This document shows, one piece after another, positions 54,533-63,094 of a DNA stretch of 64,000 nt. The notes beneath the pieces are model-generated. The model had not been told where the DNA came from. It was given only the letters and a program-made list of their open reading frames with translations, and searched no databases. This stretch comes from Bacteroidia bacterium (GTDB taxonomy: Bacteria > Bacteroidota > Bacteroidia > J057 > JADKCL01): positions 1-64,000 of the forward strand of contig JACJYV010000007.1 of NCBI GenBank assembly GCA_020635905.1, read 5' to 3'. The translations under genes were made by a program, and so were the position numbers. The first letter of the stretch is position 1. The number at the start of each line of letters is the position of its first letter.

Positions 54533-55441
54533 ATGGAGGTTTTTTTCGACAATGCTTTATTGGTTGCCTATGCAGGAGTCATGGTGTTGCTGGGCCTGAG
54601 CCTGGAAATCAGCGATTTCAGGAATATTTTCCGACAGCCGAAGGCTGTGCTGACCGGCCTGGTATGTCAGATGCTGATGCTGCCGGCCCTCGCCTTTCTG
54701 TTGGTGAGCATTTTTCCCCTGCCTGATCACCTCAAAACAGGATTTATCCTGCTTTCAGCCTGTCCGGGTGGATCCACCTCCAATCTGGCTTCTTATATGT
54801 TGAGGGGAAATGTGGCCCTTTCTGTATCCATGACGGCATTGAACAGCTTTTTGGTGGTCTTTTCTGTGCCTTTGGTGCTGGCTCTGGGGGCCTGGCTCAT
54901 GGGGATGAAATCGGGCGATGCCCGGGTGCCCTTTGGAGAAACCATGATCAACATTTTGCTCCTGGTTGTTTTGCCCTGTGCCGCAGGCATCCTTATACGG
55001 GCCAAATGGAGCCCTCAAGCCAGGAAAATGGAAGGGATTTTCAAATACATCATGCCTGTACTGCTGGCGGCAGCCATTGTAGGGGTGGCTTTTGTGGGAA
55101 AATCTGAAGGGCCGGGAGTAAAGATTGCAGATTATCTGGATGCGCTTTTGCCAGCTTTATTATTGAATATCACCAGCATGGTGGCAGGTTATTTCATCAG
55201 CCGGCTGGTGGGACTGTCTCTGAGGGATCGTTTTACAATTGGGATTGAAGTGGGCATTCAGAATGCCGCACTGGCCATCACCATTGCCTCGGGGGCGCTG
55301 TTTTTCAATAACCCCCAAATCGCAGTTCCCGCCATTGTGTATTTACTTTTTCCCTTTTTCACTGCCCTGATCTTTGGCTATCTGGCCAACCGCCGCGAAC
55401 TCCGTCATTCCCTTTTTCACAAGCCTGACGAAACCAGGTGA
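54533..55441 (+). CDS. Bile acid:sodium symporter (BASS) family transporter
   Basis: 302 aa from ATG at 54533; an in-frame TTG 63 bases upstream would add a polar stretch and is less likely. About ten helices are visible. The family pattern is clear in GLVCQMLMLPALAFLLVSIFPLP, LSACPGGSTSNLASYMLRGN (the conserved crossover, PGGSxSN), and GIEVGIQNAALAITIASGALFF. BASS transporters import organic acids (bile acids, pyruvate, pantoate) with Na+. The gene overlaps the next one by four bases only if a GTG start at 55438 is used there. Its substrate may be the acid handled by the following enzymes. Confidence 0.88.
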   Translation: MEVFFDNALLVAYAGVMVLLGLSLEISDFRNIFRQPKAVLTGLVCQMLMLPALAFLLVSIFPLPDHLKTGFILLSACPGGSTSNLASYMLRGNVALSVSMTALNSFLVVFSVPLVLALGAWLMGMKSGDARVPFGETMINILLLVVLPCAAGILIRAKWSPQARKMEGIFKYIMPVLLAAAIVGVAFVGKSEGPGVKIADYLDALLPALLLNITSMVAGYFISRLVGLSLRDRFTIGIEVGIQNAALAITIASGALFFNNPQIAVPAIVYLLFPFFTALIFGYLANRRELRHSLFHKPDETR

Positions 55442-55518
55442 AAATCGCTGGGTTTTTGGCATTTCAAAATTGTTCCCTAAATTCAGTTCTGCACCCTTTT
55501 GCACTTGCCAAGTTCGGA

Positions 55519-57345
55519 ATGAGAATTACAATTACAGCCCCTCTGAAATCCATTTCTGTTTTGTCATCCCCGGAAAAAGACCTGACTTTTTTACCGCGGG
55601 ATGAAATATCTGACCAGGTCCTGGACCGCCATTTGACGGGTCAGGAAGCCCCAAATATCTGGATTGCCCAGTCGAAGGAAGTAAAATATTCCCAGTTAAA
55701 ACTCTGGCGGGAGGCCATGCCCGGTGAAATGCTGGGCATAATGGTGGCAGATTTGGATAGCTATGCTGAACTGAAGAGTCTGGGTGGCAATTATGGGATT
55801 CAGGTCTGGCCTTTTGACGAAAAGGGCGTAACGGACCTCCCCGGGGTGTTGGAAACTGCCGAAGGCATGTATCAAACCCTTGCTGCGGCAAATTCTGCAG
55901 AGCTGATTTCCAGACGGAGGAGCGACCTTTCCAAAGGCAGTGTATTGCTGGCAGGAGCAGGAATTGTAAATCTGATCACAGCCCATGCCTTGCAACGGGC
56001 GGGGTTCAGGGTGCGCATCGCAGATGCTGGCCCCGATCCACGGACCTGCGACGATTGGAGCCTGCTGGGCGTGACCAGCGGAGGGGGAAATGCACGCATG
56101 TTTACCCTGACAGAGGCGGATAATTATAATGAAAAAGGCAGTGACATCTACCAAAATATGTTTTCCATTTTTCGGGAAACTGCCCGGGACGGAGGTTGGT
56201 CGGTCCGTGAGCCGGGAACTTTTTCTCTGCCAGAATTGGCCTGGGTGGATGCATTTGAATCCATTCCTGCCTGGCGGGCCAGAATTTACAGCGAAAATAT
56301 TTTCAGCCTGAATCGGGAAAGTGGCGATTTGTGGCAGGCTTTGAGAAAAGATTGTCCTGTACTTTTTCAGCAGGTGGAATTGTGCGACGACATCCTGCGG
56401 ATGTACGTGGAAACCAATGCCGTAGGCGCAGCCATTGAACTGAACCGCGGCCTGGGAGCTTTGCTCAGGGAAACCAACCTGAACGAATTTCTGGCGGATT
56501 TTCCCCGCTTTCAGGCAGCCCGGGAAATGAATGAACTGGCTGGGGGCATCACTGTGAAGGGATTTACCCTGAATGTACATGGATTCATGGCCCGCCTGAT
56601 CGAGGATATTCTGGGCAATGGCGGGGAGTTTTTGTGGGAAACCCGGGTGGACGGCATCAATCGTAATGCAAACGGAGTGGTGCAGGAATTGAATAGCGGG
56701 GGCTTGCGGCTGAAGGCAGACCATTATGTGATCAGCCCGGGCGTGGGAGGAAATCAGTTGCTGGCTGGAACAGCCAGCGAAAACCTGATCCAGGGAGTCC
56801 TGGGCGTGTGGCTGCAGATTCCCAATCTGAAGCCGGAATTGAAAAACTCAATCAAGATTCATCGCCGGGGACACCTGGTGGAAGATATCAATGTGACCAT
56901 CGCAAAAGACGCCAAAACAGGGGAGGACATCCTGATTTTTGGGGGAGGCTACGGTTATGTGGGGCTGGAACGCCCCCGGGAGGACTCCCCCGAGTTGGCA
57001 GCCCTCTTTGACGAACTGGAAGAGGTGGCCCGTATCTACTTTCCTGAAGGGTATGCGGCCGCAAAAGCACGCAACAGCTTTTACCCGCAAGGGCGCAAGT
57101 ATTGTATCCGCCCCTTTACGCCCAACGGGCTGGGAGTGTTTGAGGTGCTGCCAGCTCAGGAAAATGGCCTTTTTATCATTACAGGAGGTCATAATACAGG
57201 GGGATTTGCCCAGTCGCCCGTGGTGGCGCGGGCCGTGGTGAATGCACTCGCCGGGCAATCTGACCCCATGCATCTCAGGTTTCATCCTGCCCGGGGGAAT
57301 CACAAACTTGAGTCTGTAACCCGTTCTCAAAGAACCTTGTCTTGA
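55519..57345 (+). CDS. FAD-dependent oxidoreductase (DadA/amino-acid oxidase type)
   Basis: 608 aa from ATG at 55519; a GTG at 55438 would add 27 residues and overlap the transporter gene's stop codon by four bases. The first 120 residues are an extra alpha/beta domain of unknown role. The FAD-binding Rossmann site is LLAGAGIVNLITAHALQRAGFRVRI, with GAGIVN at about residue 146. The C-terminal FAD contact GLFIITGGHNTGGFAQSPVVA closes the fold. This resembles D-amino-acid dehydrogenase and similar deaminating oxidases. The substrate is unknown. It lies between a solute transporter and a formyltransferase-like gene, so together they could process an imported amino compound. Confidence 0.82.
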   Translation: MRITITAPLKSISVLSSPEKDLTFLPRDEISDQVLDRHLTGQEAPNIWIAQSKEVKYSQLKLWREAMPGEMLGIMVADLDSYAELKSLGGNYGIQVWPFDEKGVTDLPGVLETAEGMYQTLAAANSAELISRRRSDLSKGSVLLAGAGIVNLITAHALQRAGFRVRIADAGPDPRTCDDWSLLGVTSGGGNARMFTLTEADNYNEKGSDIYQNMFSIFRETARDGGWSVREPGTFSLPELAWVDAFESIPAWRARIYSENIFSLNRESGDLWQALRKDCPVLFQQVELCDDILRMYVETNAVGAAIELNRGLGALLRETNLNEFLADFPRFQAAREMNELAGGITVKGFTLNVHGFMARLIEDILGNGGEFLWETRVDGINRNANGVVQELNSGGLRLKADHYVISPGVGGNQLLAGTASENLIQGVLGVWLQIPNLKPELKNSIKIHRRGHLVEDINVTIAKDAKTGEDILIFGGGYGYVGLERPREDSPELAALFDELEEVARIYFPEGYAAAKARNSFYPQGRKYCIRPFTPNGLGVFEVLPAQENGLFIITGGHNTGGFAQSPVVARAVVNALAGQSDPMHLRFHPARGNHKLESVTRSQRTLS

Positions 57346-58133
57346 GCGAAGCCCTGAAAGTAAAGCGAAGCAGCCCGGAAAACCCGCTGAGGTTGCTGCT
57401 GATCTGCTCGGATGACCCCCAACATACGTACTTGCGGTATTGTCTTGACCGGAAATTTCCTGGCTACCGCTGCATCATTGAGCCCAATGCAGGCCAGATC
57501 AGGCACCTGGAAAAGAAAGGCAGGCATGGCGATGTGAAGTGGATGAAGTACCACTCCTGGCGCCGCAAACTGACCGGCGACCGCCGCAAACGGAATGAAT
57601 ATTTTGCCTCCCTGGTGCCACCTGGCTACAAATTACCGCCTCCTGATCTGGAGGTGGATTCGGCGAACTGCGCAGAGGTCTGGTCGGCTTTGGAGGACTG
57701 GAAACCTGAAATTACGGTCTGCACGGGTACCAAGTACATTGGAGGTTCTGTGATTGCCCGCGCGGGCTTGATGTTGAATCTTCACACTGGATATCTGCCT
57801 GATTATAAGGGGAATCACTGCATTTTTTTTGCGCTGTATGACGGGAAACCAGACAAAGTGGCTGGTACACTCCACCAACTGACCGCCCAATTGGATGGAG
57901 GGCAAATCCTGGACCTGGTGCAGCCGCGCCTGGCCGAAAACGGAAAAAGGTTGAGCGAGGAAACCCTGTATGCGGGCTGTATCCACGCTTTGATCGACAG
58001 GTGTGTGGAGCGGATTCATGCTTTTGCACGAGGGGATGAACTTGTGTTTCAGCCCCAAAAGGGGGAGGGAAGGATGTTCAGGCACCGCGATCGTACTCCC
58101 TGGCGGGAATTGAAGCTTTGGCTGAGGGGGTAA
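57342..58133 (+). CDS. Formyltransferase-like enzyme
   Basis: 263 aa from a TTG start at 57342 overlapping the upstream stop by four bases (TTGA); no ATG gives a better start. The formyltransferase motif is present: LNLHTGYLPDYKGN with Asn146 and His148, and QLDGGQIL with Asp185, the catalytic Asn/His/Asp of methionyl-tRNA and sugar-amine formyltransferases. The first 110 residues differ from the standard folate-binding domain, so the donor may or may not be 10-formyl-tetrahydrofolate. The operon partners are a BASS transporter and an FAD oxidoreductase, so the acceptor is probably a small amine. A free-standing tRNA role is unlikely. Confidence 0.82.
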   Translation: MSEALKVKRSSPENPLRLLLICSDDPQHTYLRYCLDRKFPGYRCIIEPNAGQIRHLEKKGRHGDVKWMKYHSWRRKLTGDRRKRNEYFASLVPPGYKLPPPDLEVDSANCAEVWSALEDWKPEITVCTGTKYIGGSVIARAGLMLNLHTGYLPDYKGNHCIFFALYDGKPDKVAGTLHQLTAQLDGGQILDLVQPRLAENGKRLSEETLYAGCIHALIDRCVERIHAFARGDELVFQPQKGEGRMFRHRDRTPWRELKLWLRG

Positions 58134-58161
58134 ATTTGTTTGAATTACCATGCGAACAGCA

Positions 58162-58270
58162 AACGGGGGCGGGCCTCGTGCCGGTGTGGGATGGCAGCGG
58201 GCGCCTTGCTGGTGGCGCCCGCTGACGGAAGGGGGGCTTGCAGGGACGCCGGGACCAGACCGCCCCCGTT
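58162..58270. repeat. Nested long inverted repeat in a GC-rich intergenic region
   Basis: AACGGGGGCGG at 58162-58172 pairs perfectly with 58260-58270, and inside it AGCGGGCGCC at 58196-58205 pairs perfectly with 58214-58223 across an eight-base loop. The 317-base gap 58134-58450 holds no gene. The layout (outer arms about 85-90 bases apart around a GC-rich core) resembles the 200-bp repeats at 71 and 8772, though the sequence is different. It might act as a terminator for the upstream genes or be a transposon-like relic. Confidence 0.7.
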
Positions 58271-58417
58271 GAGGGTGGGTATTCCCGGGGGATTCCCAGG
58301 CAGTTTCAGGGCATTTCATCAGAGATTATTTTCCCAAAACTCCCACTCAAATGCATTGAAACGGGGTTACCCTGGCCATTGTGGATTCATGGTTTCGCAA
58401 AGTTTGGGGTTTTTCCC

Positions 58418-58425
58418 TATCTTTG
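58418..58425 (+). promoter_or_regulatory. -7 type promoter element before the sortilin-like gene
   Basis: TATCTTTG fits the Bacteroidota -7 box TAnnTTTG exactly and lies 25 bases before the ATG at 58451. No well-spaced TTTG -33 element was found (the nearest, 58403-58406, is too close), so this is tentative. Confidence 0.4.
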
Positions 58426-58450
58426 GATTTAACGAAAATTGCTTTTTATT

Positions 58451-60955
58451 ATGAAGCGTGGTTTGCTATTCTTAATTAGCCTGCTCGCCATTCTGCCTTT
58501 TACTTTTTTCGTTCTTTCCGGGTCTGAATCAGCTACTGAGTCATTTTTTGAACAGGAGGAGGAGGAAGGTCCCGTAAATCCCGCATGGTCTGAACAGATC
58601 CTGCGGATGAAAGGAGTGTACCCTTCGGGCTGGTCCCAAAGGATGGCAGAACAGTCTGGTATGAATAAGACCAGCAGCGGGAATCTGACCCCGGTGATCG
58701 ACGGCGGGCCCATCCATTTTGGGGGGAGAACGCGGGCGATGATTGTGGACGTGAATAATAGTGCCCACTATCTGGCGGGTGCGGTAAGCGGGGGAATCTG
58801 GTCGAGTACAAATTCAGGTTTTTCGTGGTTTCCGGTCGATGATCAGGCCATGACTTTGTCGGTAACTTCGCTGGCCCAGGACCTGAATTCGCCCAATCTG
58901 ATCTATTATGGTACGGGGGAAACGCGCGGCAACAGCGCTGGAATTCCTGGTATGGGCGTATTTCGCTCCACAGACGGGGGGCAGTCTTTTGCCCAATTGC
59001 CCGTGACCGCCAATAAGGCGTTTGAAAGGGTCTGGCAGGTAAAAACCGACCCGCTGCTGGCGGGTATTTTGTATGTGGGCACAGCCGACAGCGGCCTCTA
59101 CAAGTCGGTGGACAGCGGCGCCACCTTCAGCCGGGTGTTTATGATCGGCGACAAGGATGTGACTGATATTGAGGTGTTTCCGAATGGATCGCTGATGATC
59201 GCGGTGCGGGATACGGGTATCTGGAAATCGACCAGCGGCAATGCGGGTAGCTTTACCAAGGTGACGGGCGGATTGCCTGCCACAGGTTTCAGAAGAATCG
59301 AAATTGCCTACTGCGACAGTGTGCCCAATGTGATTTATGCGGAATTTGAGGACGGAAGTCTGGGAACCTATGATTCGGGCCTGCTGGATATTTACCGCAG
59401 TTCGGACGCAGGCCAGTCCTGGACGGTGCTTCCATCACCTGCCGACCCGTTTGGGTTGGATGCAGCCTATAATTACCCCTGGTATTGTTTTTCGCTTGGG
59501 GTGAAGCCCGACGATCCCAATGTGGTGGTTTCGGGTTGTGTGGAAGAGGTTTTCTCTCTGGACGGGGGACAAACCTGGGAATTAACGCCTTACACCCACT
59601 CAGATCATCACCTGGTTTTGTGGGACCGGGCGAATGGAAACCGCTTTTTCTCCTGTAATGATGGCGGGATTTTCAGATTTGAGCTGATCAATGGCTTTTT
59701 GGGCTCTGCAGATGATATGAATTTTGACTATCGGGTGACCCAGTTTTATGCAGGATATTATTTTCCGGCGGGGCTGAATGCCTTCGGGGGTGCCCAGGAC
59801 AACGGGACCTATTCCATGCTGAATGGACCCAATAATTTCAATTCTATTTTTGGGGGTGACGGGTCATATTGCGCCATTAACCAGCAGGATCCCAATATTG
59901 CGTACGTTTCTTATCAAAACGGACGAATTTTCCGCACCATCAATGCCCAAAGCAGCTTTCCTGTTTTCCAGAATGTAGCGAATGAACTGGATAATAACGG
60001 AAATGGATCTATTGACGACGGAACCTGGTTTATCAATCCATTTGAAATCAATCCCCTGGATGGGAATCAGCTGTACTTCGTAACCCAAAAACGTCTGTGG
60101 CGCACCACAGACGGGGCCAATTCATGGGTCAAGCTGACCAATGACGTTTCTTCCTCCAACCAAAGTCCCTATTGTGTGGGGATTTCCAGGTCTGCTACTC
60201 CCACGGTGTATCTGGGGGGTGAAAAGGGCCTGCTGTACAGGATCGACAATGCGCTGACCGCAGTGCCGGGCAATGAGGTATGGCTGGGAGCCAGTGTCCC
60301 TGCAGGGGTGCAGGACGATTTCATCGTCTGCATTGAGGTGAGCCCGGCCACGGATTCAACTATTTTTGTGGCTTTCAGCAATTATTCTGATTCTTCCCGC
60401 CTCTGGCGGGTGGATGGTGCCAATACTTCCAGCCCGGTCTGGAAGGACATCAGCGGAAATCTGCCCGTAGGGCTGCCGGTCAACTGGATTGAGGTGGATT
60501 CGCAGCAACCCAACTCATTTTTTATAGTGGCCACAGATCTGGGGCTCTACACCACCACCAACGGGGGCCAGACCTGGGACAAGGAAATGGCAGTGCCCAA
60601 TGTGTCCATTCACCAGCTGAGGTTGCGGGAGAGCGACCGCAAATTATTCATCATGACCCACGGGCGTGGGATGTGGTTTGCAGATTTGCCTGTGATTATC
60701 GGGGAACCGCCTCTGAAGGCTGAAAGCCTGGAGGTGTACCCGAATCCTGTGAGGGGACCTTTTCAGGTACGCAACGGAGCCAGCCGGGAGGTGGCTTTTG
60801 ATCTGGTGGATGGGGGAGGCCGGCTGCTGAAGCAGGGAACGATTGGTACAGGCGCCAGCGTGGGTCTGGACCTGAGCGGCGAAGCCGCGGGGATCTATTT
60901 TCTGGTGGCGCGAAGCGGCGAAAGTCGGGTGGTGTCAAAAATTATTAAATTTTAA
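58451..60955 (+). CDS. T9SS-exported sortilin/BNR-like beta-propeller protein
   Basis: 834 aa from Met at 58451, preceding a hydrophobic signal (LLFLISLLAILPFTFFVLS). A chain of BNR/VPS10-like repeats follows, each with the Asp box pattern (SSTNSGFSWFPV, RSTDGGQSFAQL, KSVDSGATFSRV, RSSDAGQSWTVL, TTNGGQTWDKE), giving beta-propellers of the type found in sialidases and sortilins. A T9SS sorting domain ends the protein (VYPNPVRGPFQVRN to VVSKIIKF). No sialidase catalytic residues were identified, so a binding role is more likely. A strong hairpin follows 45 bases later. Confidence 0.9.
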   Translation: MKRGLLFLISLLAILPFTFFVLSGSESATESFFEQEEEEGPVNPAWSEQILRMKGVYPSGWSQRMAEQSGMNKTSSGNLTPVIDGGPIHFGGRTRAMIVDVNNSAHYLAGAVSGGIWSSTNSGFSWFPVDDQAMTLSVTSLAQDLNSPNLIYYGTGETRGNSAGIPGMGVFRSTDGGQSFAQLPVTANKAFERVWQVKTDPLLAGILYVGTADSGLYKSVDSGATFSRVFMIGDKDVTDIEVFPNGSLMIAVRDTGIWKSTSGNAGSFTKVTGGLPATGFRRIEIAYCDSVPNVIYAEFEDGSLGTYDSGLLDIYRSSDAGQSWTVLPSPADPFGLDAAYNYPWYCFSLGVKPDDPNVVVSGCVEEVFSLDGGQTWELTPYTHSDHHLVLWDRANGNRFFSCNDGGIFRFELINGFLGSADDMNFDYRVTQFYAGYYFPAGLNAFGGAQDNGTYSMLNGPNNFNSIFGGDGSYCAINQQDPNIAYVSYQNGRIFRTINAQSSFPVFQNVANELDNNGNGSIDDGTWFINPFEINPLDGNQLYFVTQKRLWRTTDGANSWVKLTNDVSSSNQSPYCVGISRSATPTVYLGGEKGLLYRIDNALTAVPGNEVWLGASVPAGVQDDFIVCIEVSPATDSTIFVAFSNYSDSSRLWRVDGANTSSPVWKDISGNLPVGLPVNWIEVDSQQPNSFFIVATDLGLYTTTNGGQTWDKEMAVPNVSIHQLRLRESDRKLFIMTHGRGMWFADLPVIIGEPPLKAESLEVYPNPVRGPFQVRNGASREVAFDLVDGGGRLLKQGTIGTGASVGLDLSGEAAGIYFLVARSGESRVVSKIIKF

Positions 60956-61000
60956 TTCGCTGTAAATCAGTTTATTGTAAATTTTTTCAAAAAATAATTT

Positions 61001-61031
61001 ACGCCCCGCATGGAAATTTCATGCGGGGCGT
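61001..61031. terminator. Strong hairpin after the sortilin-like gene
   Basis: ACGCCCCGCATG at 61001-61012 is perfectly complementary to 61020-61031, with a seven-base loop. No poly-T run follows directly, so it may act as an RNA-stabilising 3' structure or as a terminator aided by surrounding AT-rich sequence. Confidence 0.6.
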
Positions 61032-61140
61032 ATCTCTATATCAAACAACAACGACCGCAACAACGAACCATTGAAACAATACAAAATTTAACAAGTTCTT
61101 TTTATTAGTCTTTTGGTTGATTGATTTTCTAACTGTATGG

Positions 61141-61165
61141 AAGGATGGCACTTTTTGCCATCCTT
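61141..61165 (+). terminator. Rho-independent hairpin between two loci
   Basis: AAGGATGGCA at 61141-61150 pairs with TGCCATCCTT at 61156-61165, followed by TTCTGCTTTT. The 498-base gap 60956-61453 thus holds two hairpins and otherwise an AT-rich stretch before the zinc-finger/TPR gene, without another gene. Confidence 0.65.
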
Positions 61166-61453
61166 TTCTGCTTTTGGGGAGTTTGGGAAGTGACGGTTTT
61201 GGCAGGCGGGATCTGGAGGTGACGATACGGGAATTGACCAGGACGTGATGTAAGAAAATTTGGGAATATGATGATTTGTGTGATTTTTAATAGCCTGTAA
61301 TTCAATACTTTATAAAAAGTATTAAAAACTTAACATGGAAAAACAGGTCTCCTTGCATCTTATAAGTGAGAAGTAAAAAACAAATTACTGTCTCTTTTGG
61401 AAGAACAATTTTACAGGAACAATTTAGCGGGATTAAAATCCCCCGGAGGAACG

Positions 61454-62260
61454 ATGAACTCAAATAACAACCTTACTACCCTGATTCTTGAAGAACGTGA
61501 ATGTCTCAGCCTGGTTGAACTCAGCAATTATGCCAACTGCACCCTTTCTGCCGATCAGGCCCACGATGCTGAGATGCACCTCATCGACTGCCCCTTTTGC
61601 TCTGACGCACTCGAAGGAATTTCTCTCCTTGATCATACGGAACAGTTTGTCAGTCTGAACCAGAAAGTGAAGGAAGATCTGGATAAGCTGCTGCAAAGGC
61701 CCGAACCCAGGGAAACCCGCGTCATTCCGTTTTACCGCAGATTCAACCGCATTGCGGTGGCCGCTTCCCTGGCTGGCCTGCTGGCAGTAGCCGGAATTTA
61801 TACCCTCCAAAACCAGGAGCAGCATGCATCTGCTTCTGATACCGCCCAACTTTATCAGCAATCCTATGATCCTGTGGCCCAGGTGGCCGGCAATTCCAGG
61901 GATTTGTTTTTGTTTCAGGTGCGTGACGCCTTTCTGGCAGGCAATCTGGAAAAGGTGATGGAGATGGAAGGCAATATGGACGATAACGATCCCTACAAAG
62001 TGCCCGCTCAGTTCTATTTTGCCCAGGCCCAAATTCAGACCGGCCATTTCGACGAAGCAGAAATCAATCTGAGGGGCATTATCAACTCGGGCGAACCTGC
62101 TTATATTCAGCATGCTGAGTGGCTTCTGGGCCAGGTATTCCTCTCCCGCGGCGACATGACAAAAGCCCGCGAACTTTTTCAAAATATTTCCCAAAATCAG
62201 GATCATCAGTACCAAAAAGATGCTCTCTCCGCGCTTAAGACACTGGAATCAGTTCGTTAA
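61454..62260 (+). CDS. Zinc-finger/TPR anti-sigma-like membrane protein (copy A)
   Basis: 268 aa from ATG at 61454, four codon-spaced bases after GGAGGA at 61445-61450, a rare strong Shine-Dalgarno for this genome; the frame upstream is rejected. The N-terminal motif HDAEMHLIDCPFCSDALEG is an anti-sigma zinc-finger pattern (HxxxCxxC). One membrane helix lies at about residues 104-122 (AASLAGLLAVAGIYTL), then TPR-like repeats face the periplasm (FYFAQAQIQTGHFDEAEINL, WLLGQVFLSRGDMTKARELF). It is paralogous to the gene at 63095, with the ECF sigma gene between them, and shares its layout with the protein at 424, though that one lacks the zinc motif. Confidence 0.82.
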   Translation: MNSNNNLTTLILEERECLSLVELSNYANCTLSADQAHDAEMHLIDCPFCSDALEGISLLDHTEQFVSLNQKVKEDLDKLLQRPEPRETRVIPFYRRFNRIAVAASLAGLLAVAGIYTLQNQEQHASASDTAQLYQQSYDPVAQVAGNSRDLFLFQVRDAFLAGNLEKVMEMEGNMDDNDPYKVPAQFYFAQAQIQTGHFDEAEINLRGIINSGEPAYIQHAEWLLGQVFLSRGDMTKARELFQNISQNQDHQYQKDALSALKTLESVR

Positions 62261-62318
62261 AAGCAACCTGGGAGAGCCTTATTCTTTTTCTGAGAAAGCA
62301 CGAATCAAAAATCATCTT

Positions 62319-62348
62319 AAAGTCTGGCCGTTCAAGCCAGACTTTTTT
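62319..62348 (+). terminator. Terminator after copy A
   Basis: AAAGTCTGGC at 62319-62328 pairs with GCCAGACTTT at 62336-62345, followed by a T-run (TTTTTTGC). It implies that copy A is transcribed separately from the sigma gene. Confidence 0.85.
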
Positions 62349-62433
62349 GCTTTTACATGGTCAGTAAGATTGGGAAAAAACGAATCCTCAAGCCTATAAA
62401 AACGCCCCAAAGCTTAAATTTGAAATTAATTTC

Positions 62434-62441
62434 TATCTTTG
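62434..62441 (+). promoter_or_regulatory. -7 type promoter element before the second sigma gene
   Basis: TATCTTTG matches the TAnnTTTG -7 consensus and lies 42 bases before the ATG at 62483. A TTTG at 62419-62422 is too close for a standard -33 box. Being separated from copy A by a terminator, the sigma gene needs its own promoter. Confidence 0.45.
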
Positions 62442-62482
62442 AATGCACGAATAAAACTACAGTGGATAATCTTTCATTCTGA

Positions 62483-63037
62483 ATGGAATCAAATCAGAAA
62501 TCAGATGCAGAAATCGTGGAATTATACAAATCCACGACTGATTCCAGATACCTGGGGGAGCTGTTCAGCAGATACAGTCACCTTGTTTTGGGAACCTGCC
62601 TGAAGTTTCTGAAACACGAGGAAGATGCCCGGGATGCAGTAAACGATATTTTCGTTTCACTCATGACCAAGCTGATCGATCATGAAGTTTCCCATTTCAA
62701 ATCCTGGTTGTATTCGGTCTCTTGTAACCATTGCCGCCAAATTTTACGTAAGAATAAAGGGAGCTTCGAGGTTGATATTGACGACGAAAAATATTCTGAG
62801 TCAATTATGGAAAAACCTGATTTCGAGCATCTCAATAATGAAAAGGAAGAACTCGAGGATCGCCTCGGCGATTGCATTGAGAGTTTAAAGGAAGAACAAA
62901 AGTTTTGTGTTACGCTCTTTTACCTTGAGAAAAAGCGATATAAGGAAATCGCCGATCTCACCGGATTTGATCTGAACAAGGTTAAAAGCTACATCCAGAA
63001 TGGAAAGGCAAACCTCCAGAAATGCATGGGCGTTTAA
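62483..63037 (+). CDS. ECF-type RNA polymerase sigma factor (second)
   Basis: 184 aa. Region 2 is at about residues 20-90 (LFSRYSHLVLGTCLKFL, EEDARDAVNDIFVSLMTKL, FKSWLYSVSCNHCRQILRK) and region 4 at about 125-180 (EEQKFCVTLFYLEKKRYKEIADLTGFDLNKVKSYIQNGK). Its region 2 resembles the sigma factor at 1160 in pattern but clearly differs in sequence, so they are separate regulators. It is flanked on both sides by paralogous zinc-finger/TPR anti-sigma candidates: A lies upstream, behind a terminator, and B starts 57 bases downstream. The targets lie outside the window or are unknown. Confidence 0.9.
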   Translation: MESNQKSDAEIVELYKSTTDSRYLGELFSRYSHLVLGTCLKFLKHEEDARDAVNDIFVSLMTKLIDHEVSHFKSWLYSVSCNHCRQILRKNKGSFEVDIDDEKYSESIMEKPDFEHLNNEKEELEDRLGDCIESLKEEQKFCVTLFYLEKKRYKEIADLTGFDLNKVKSYIQNGKANLQKCMGV

Positions 63038-63094
63038 CTTCAGCCGGTAAAAAGTGAAAAGAACACGGGCCAATTATTTGATGGAAGGACTAAA

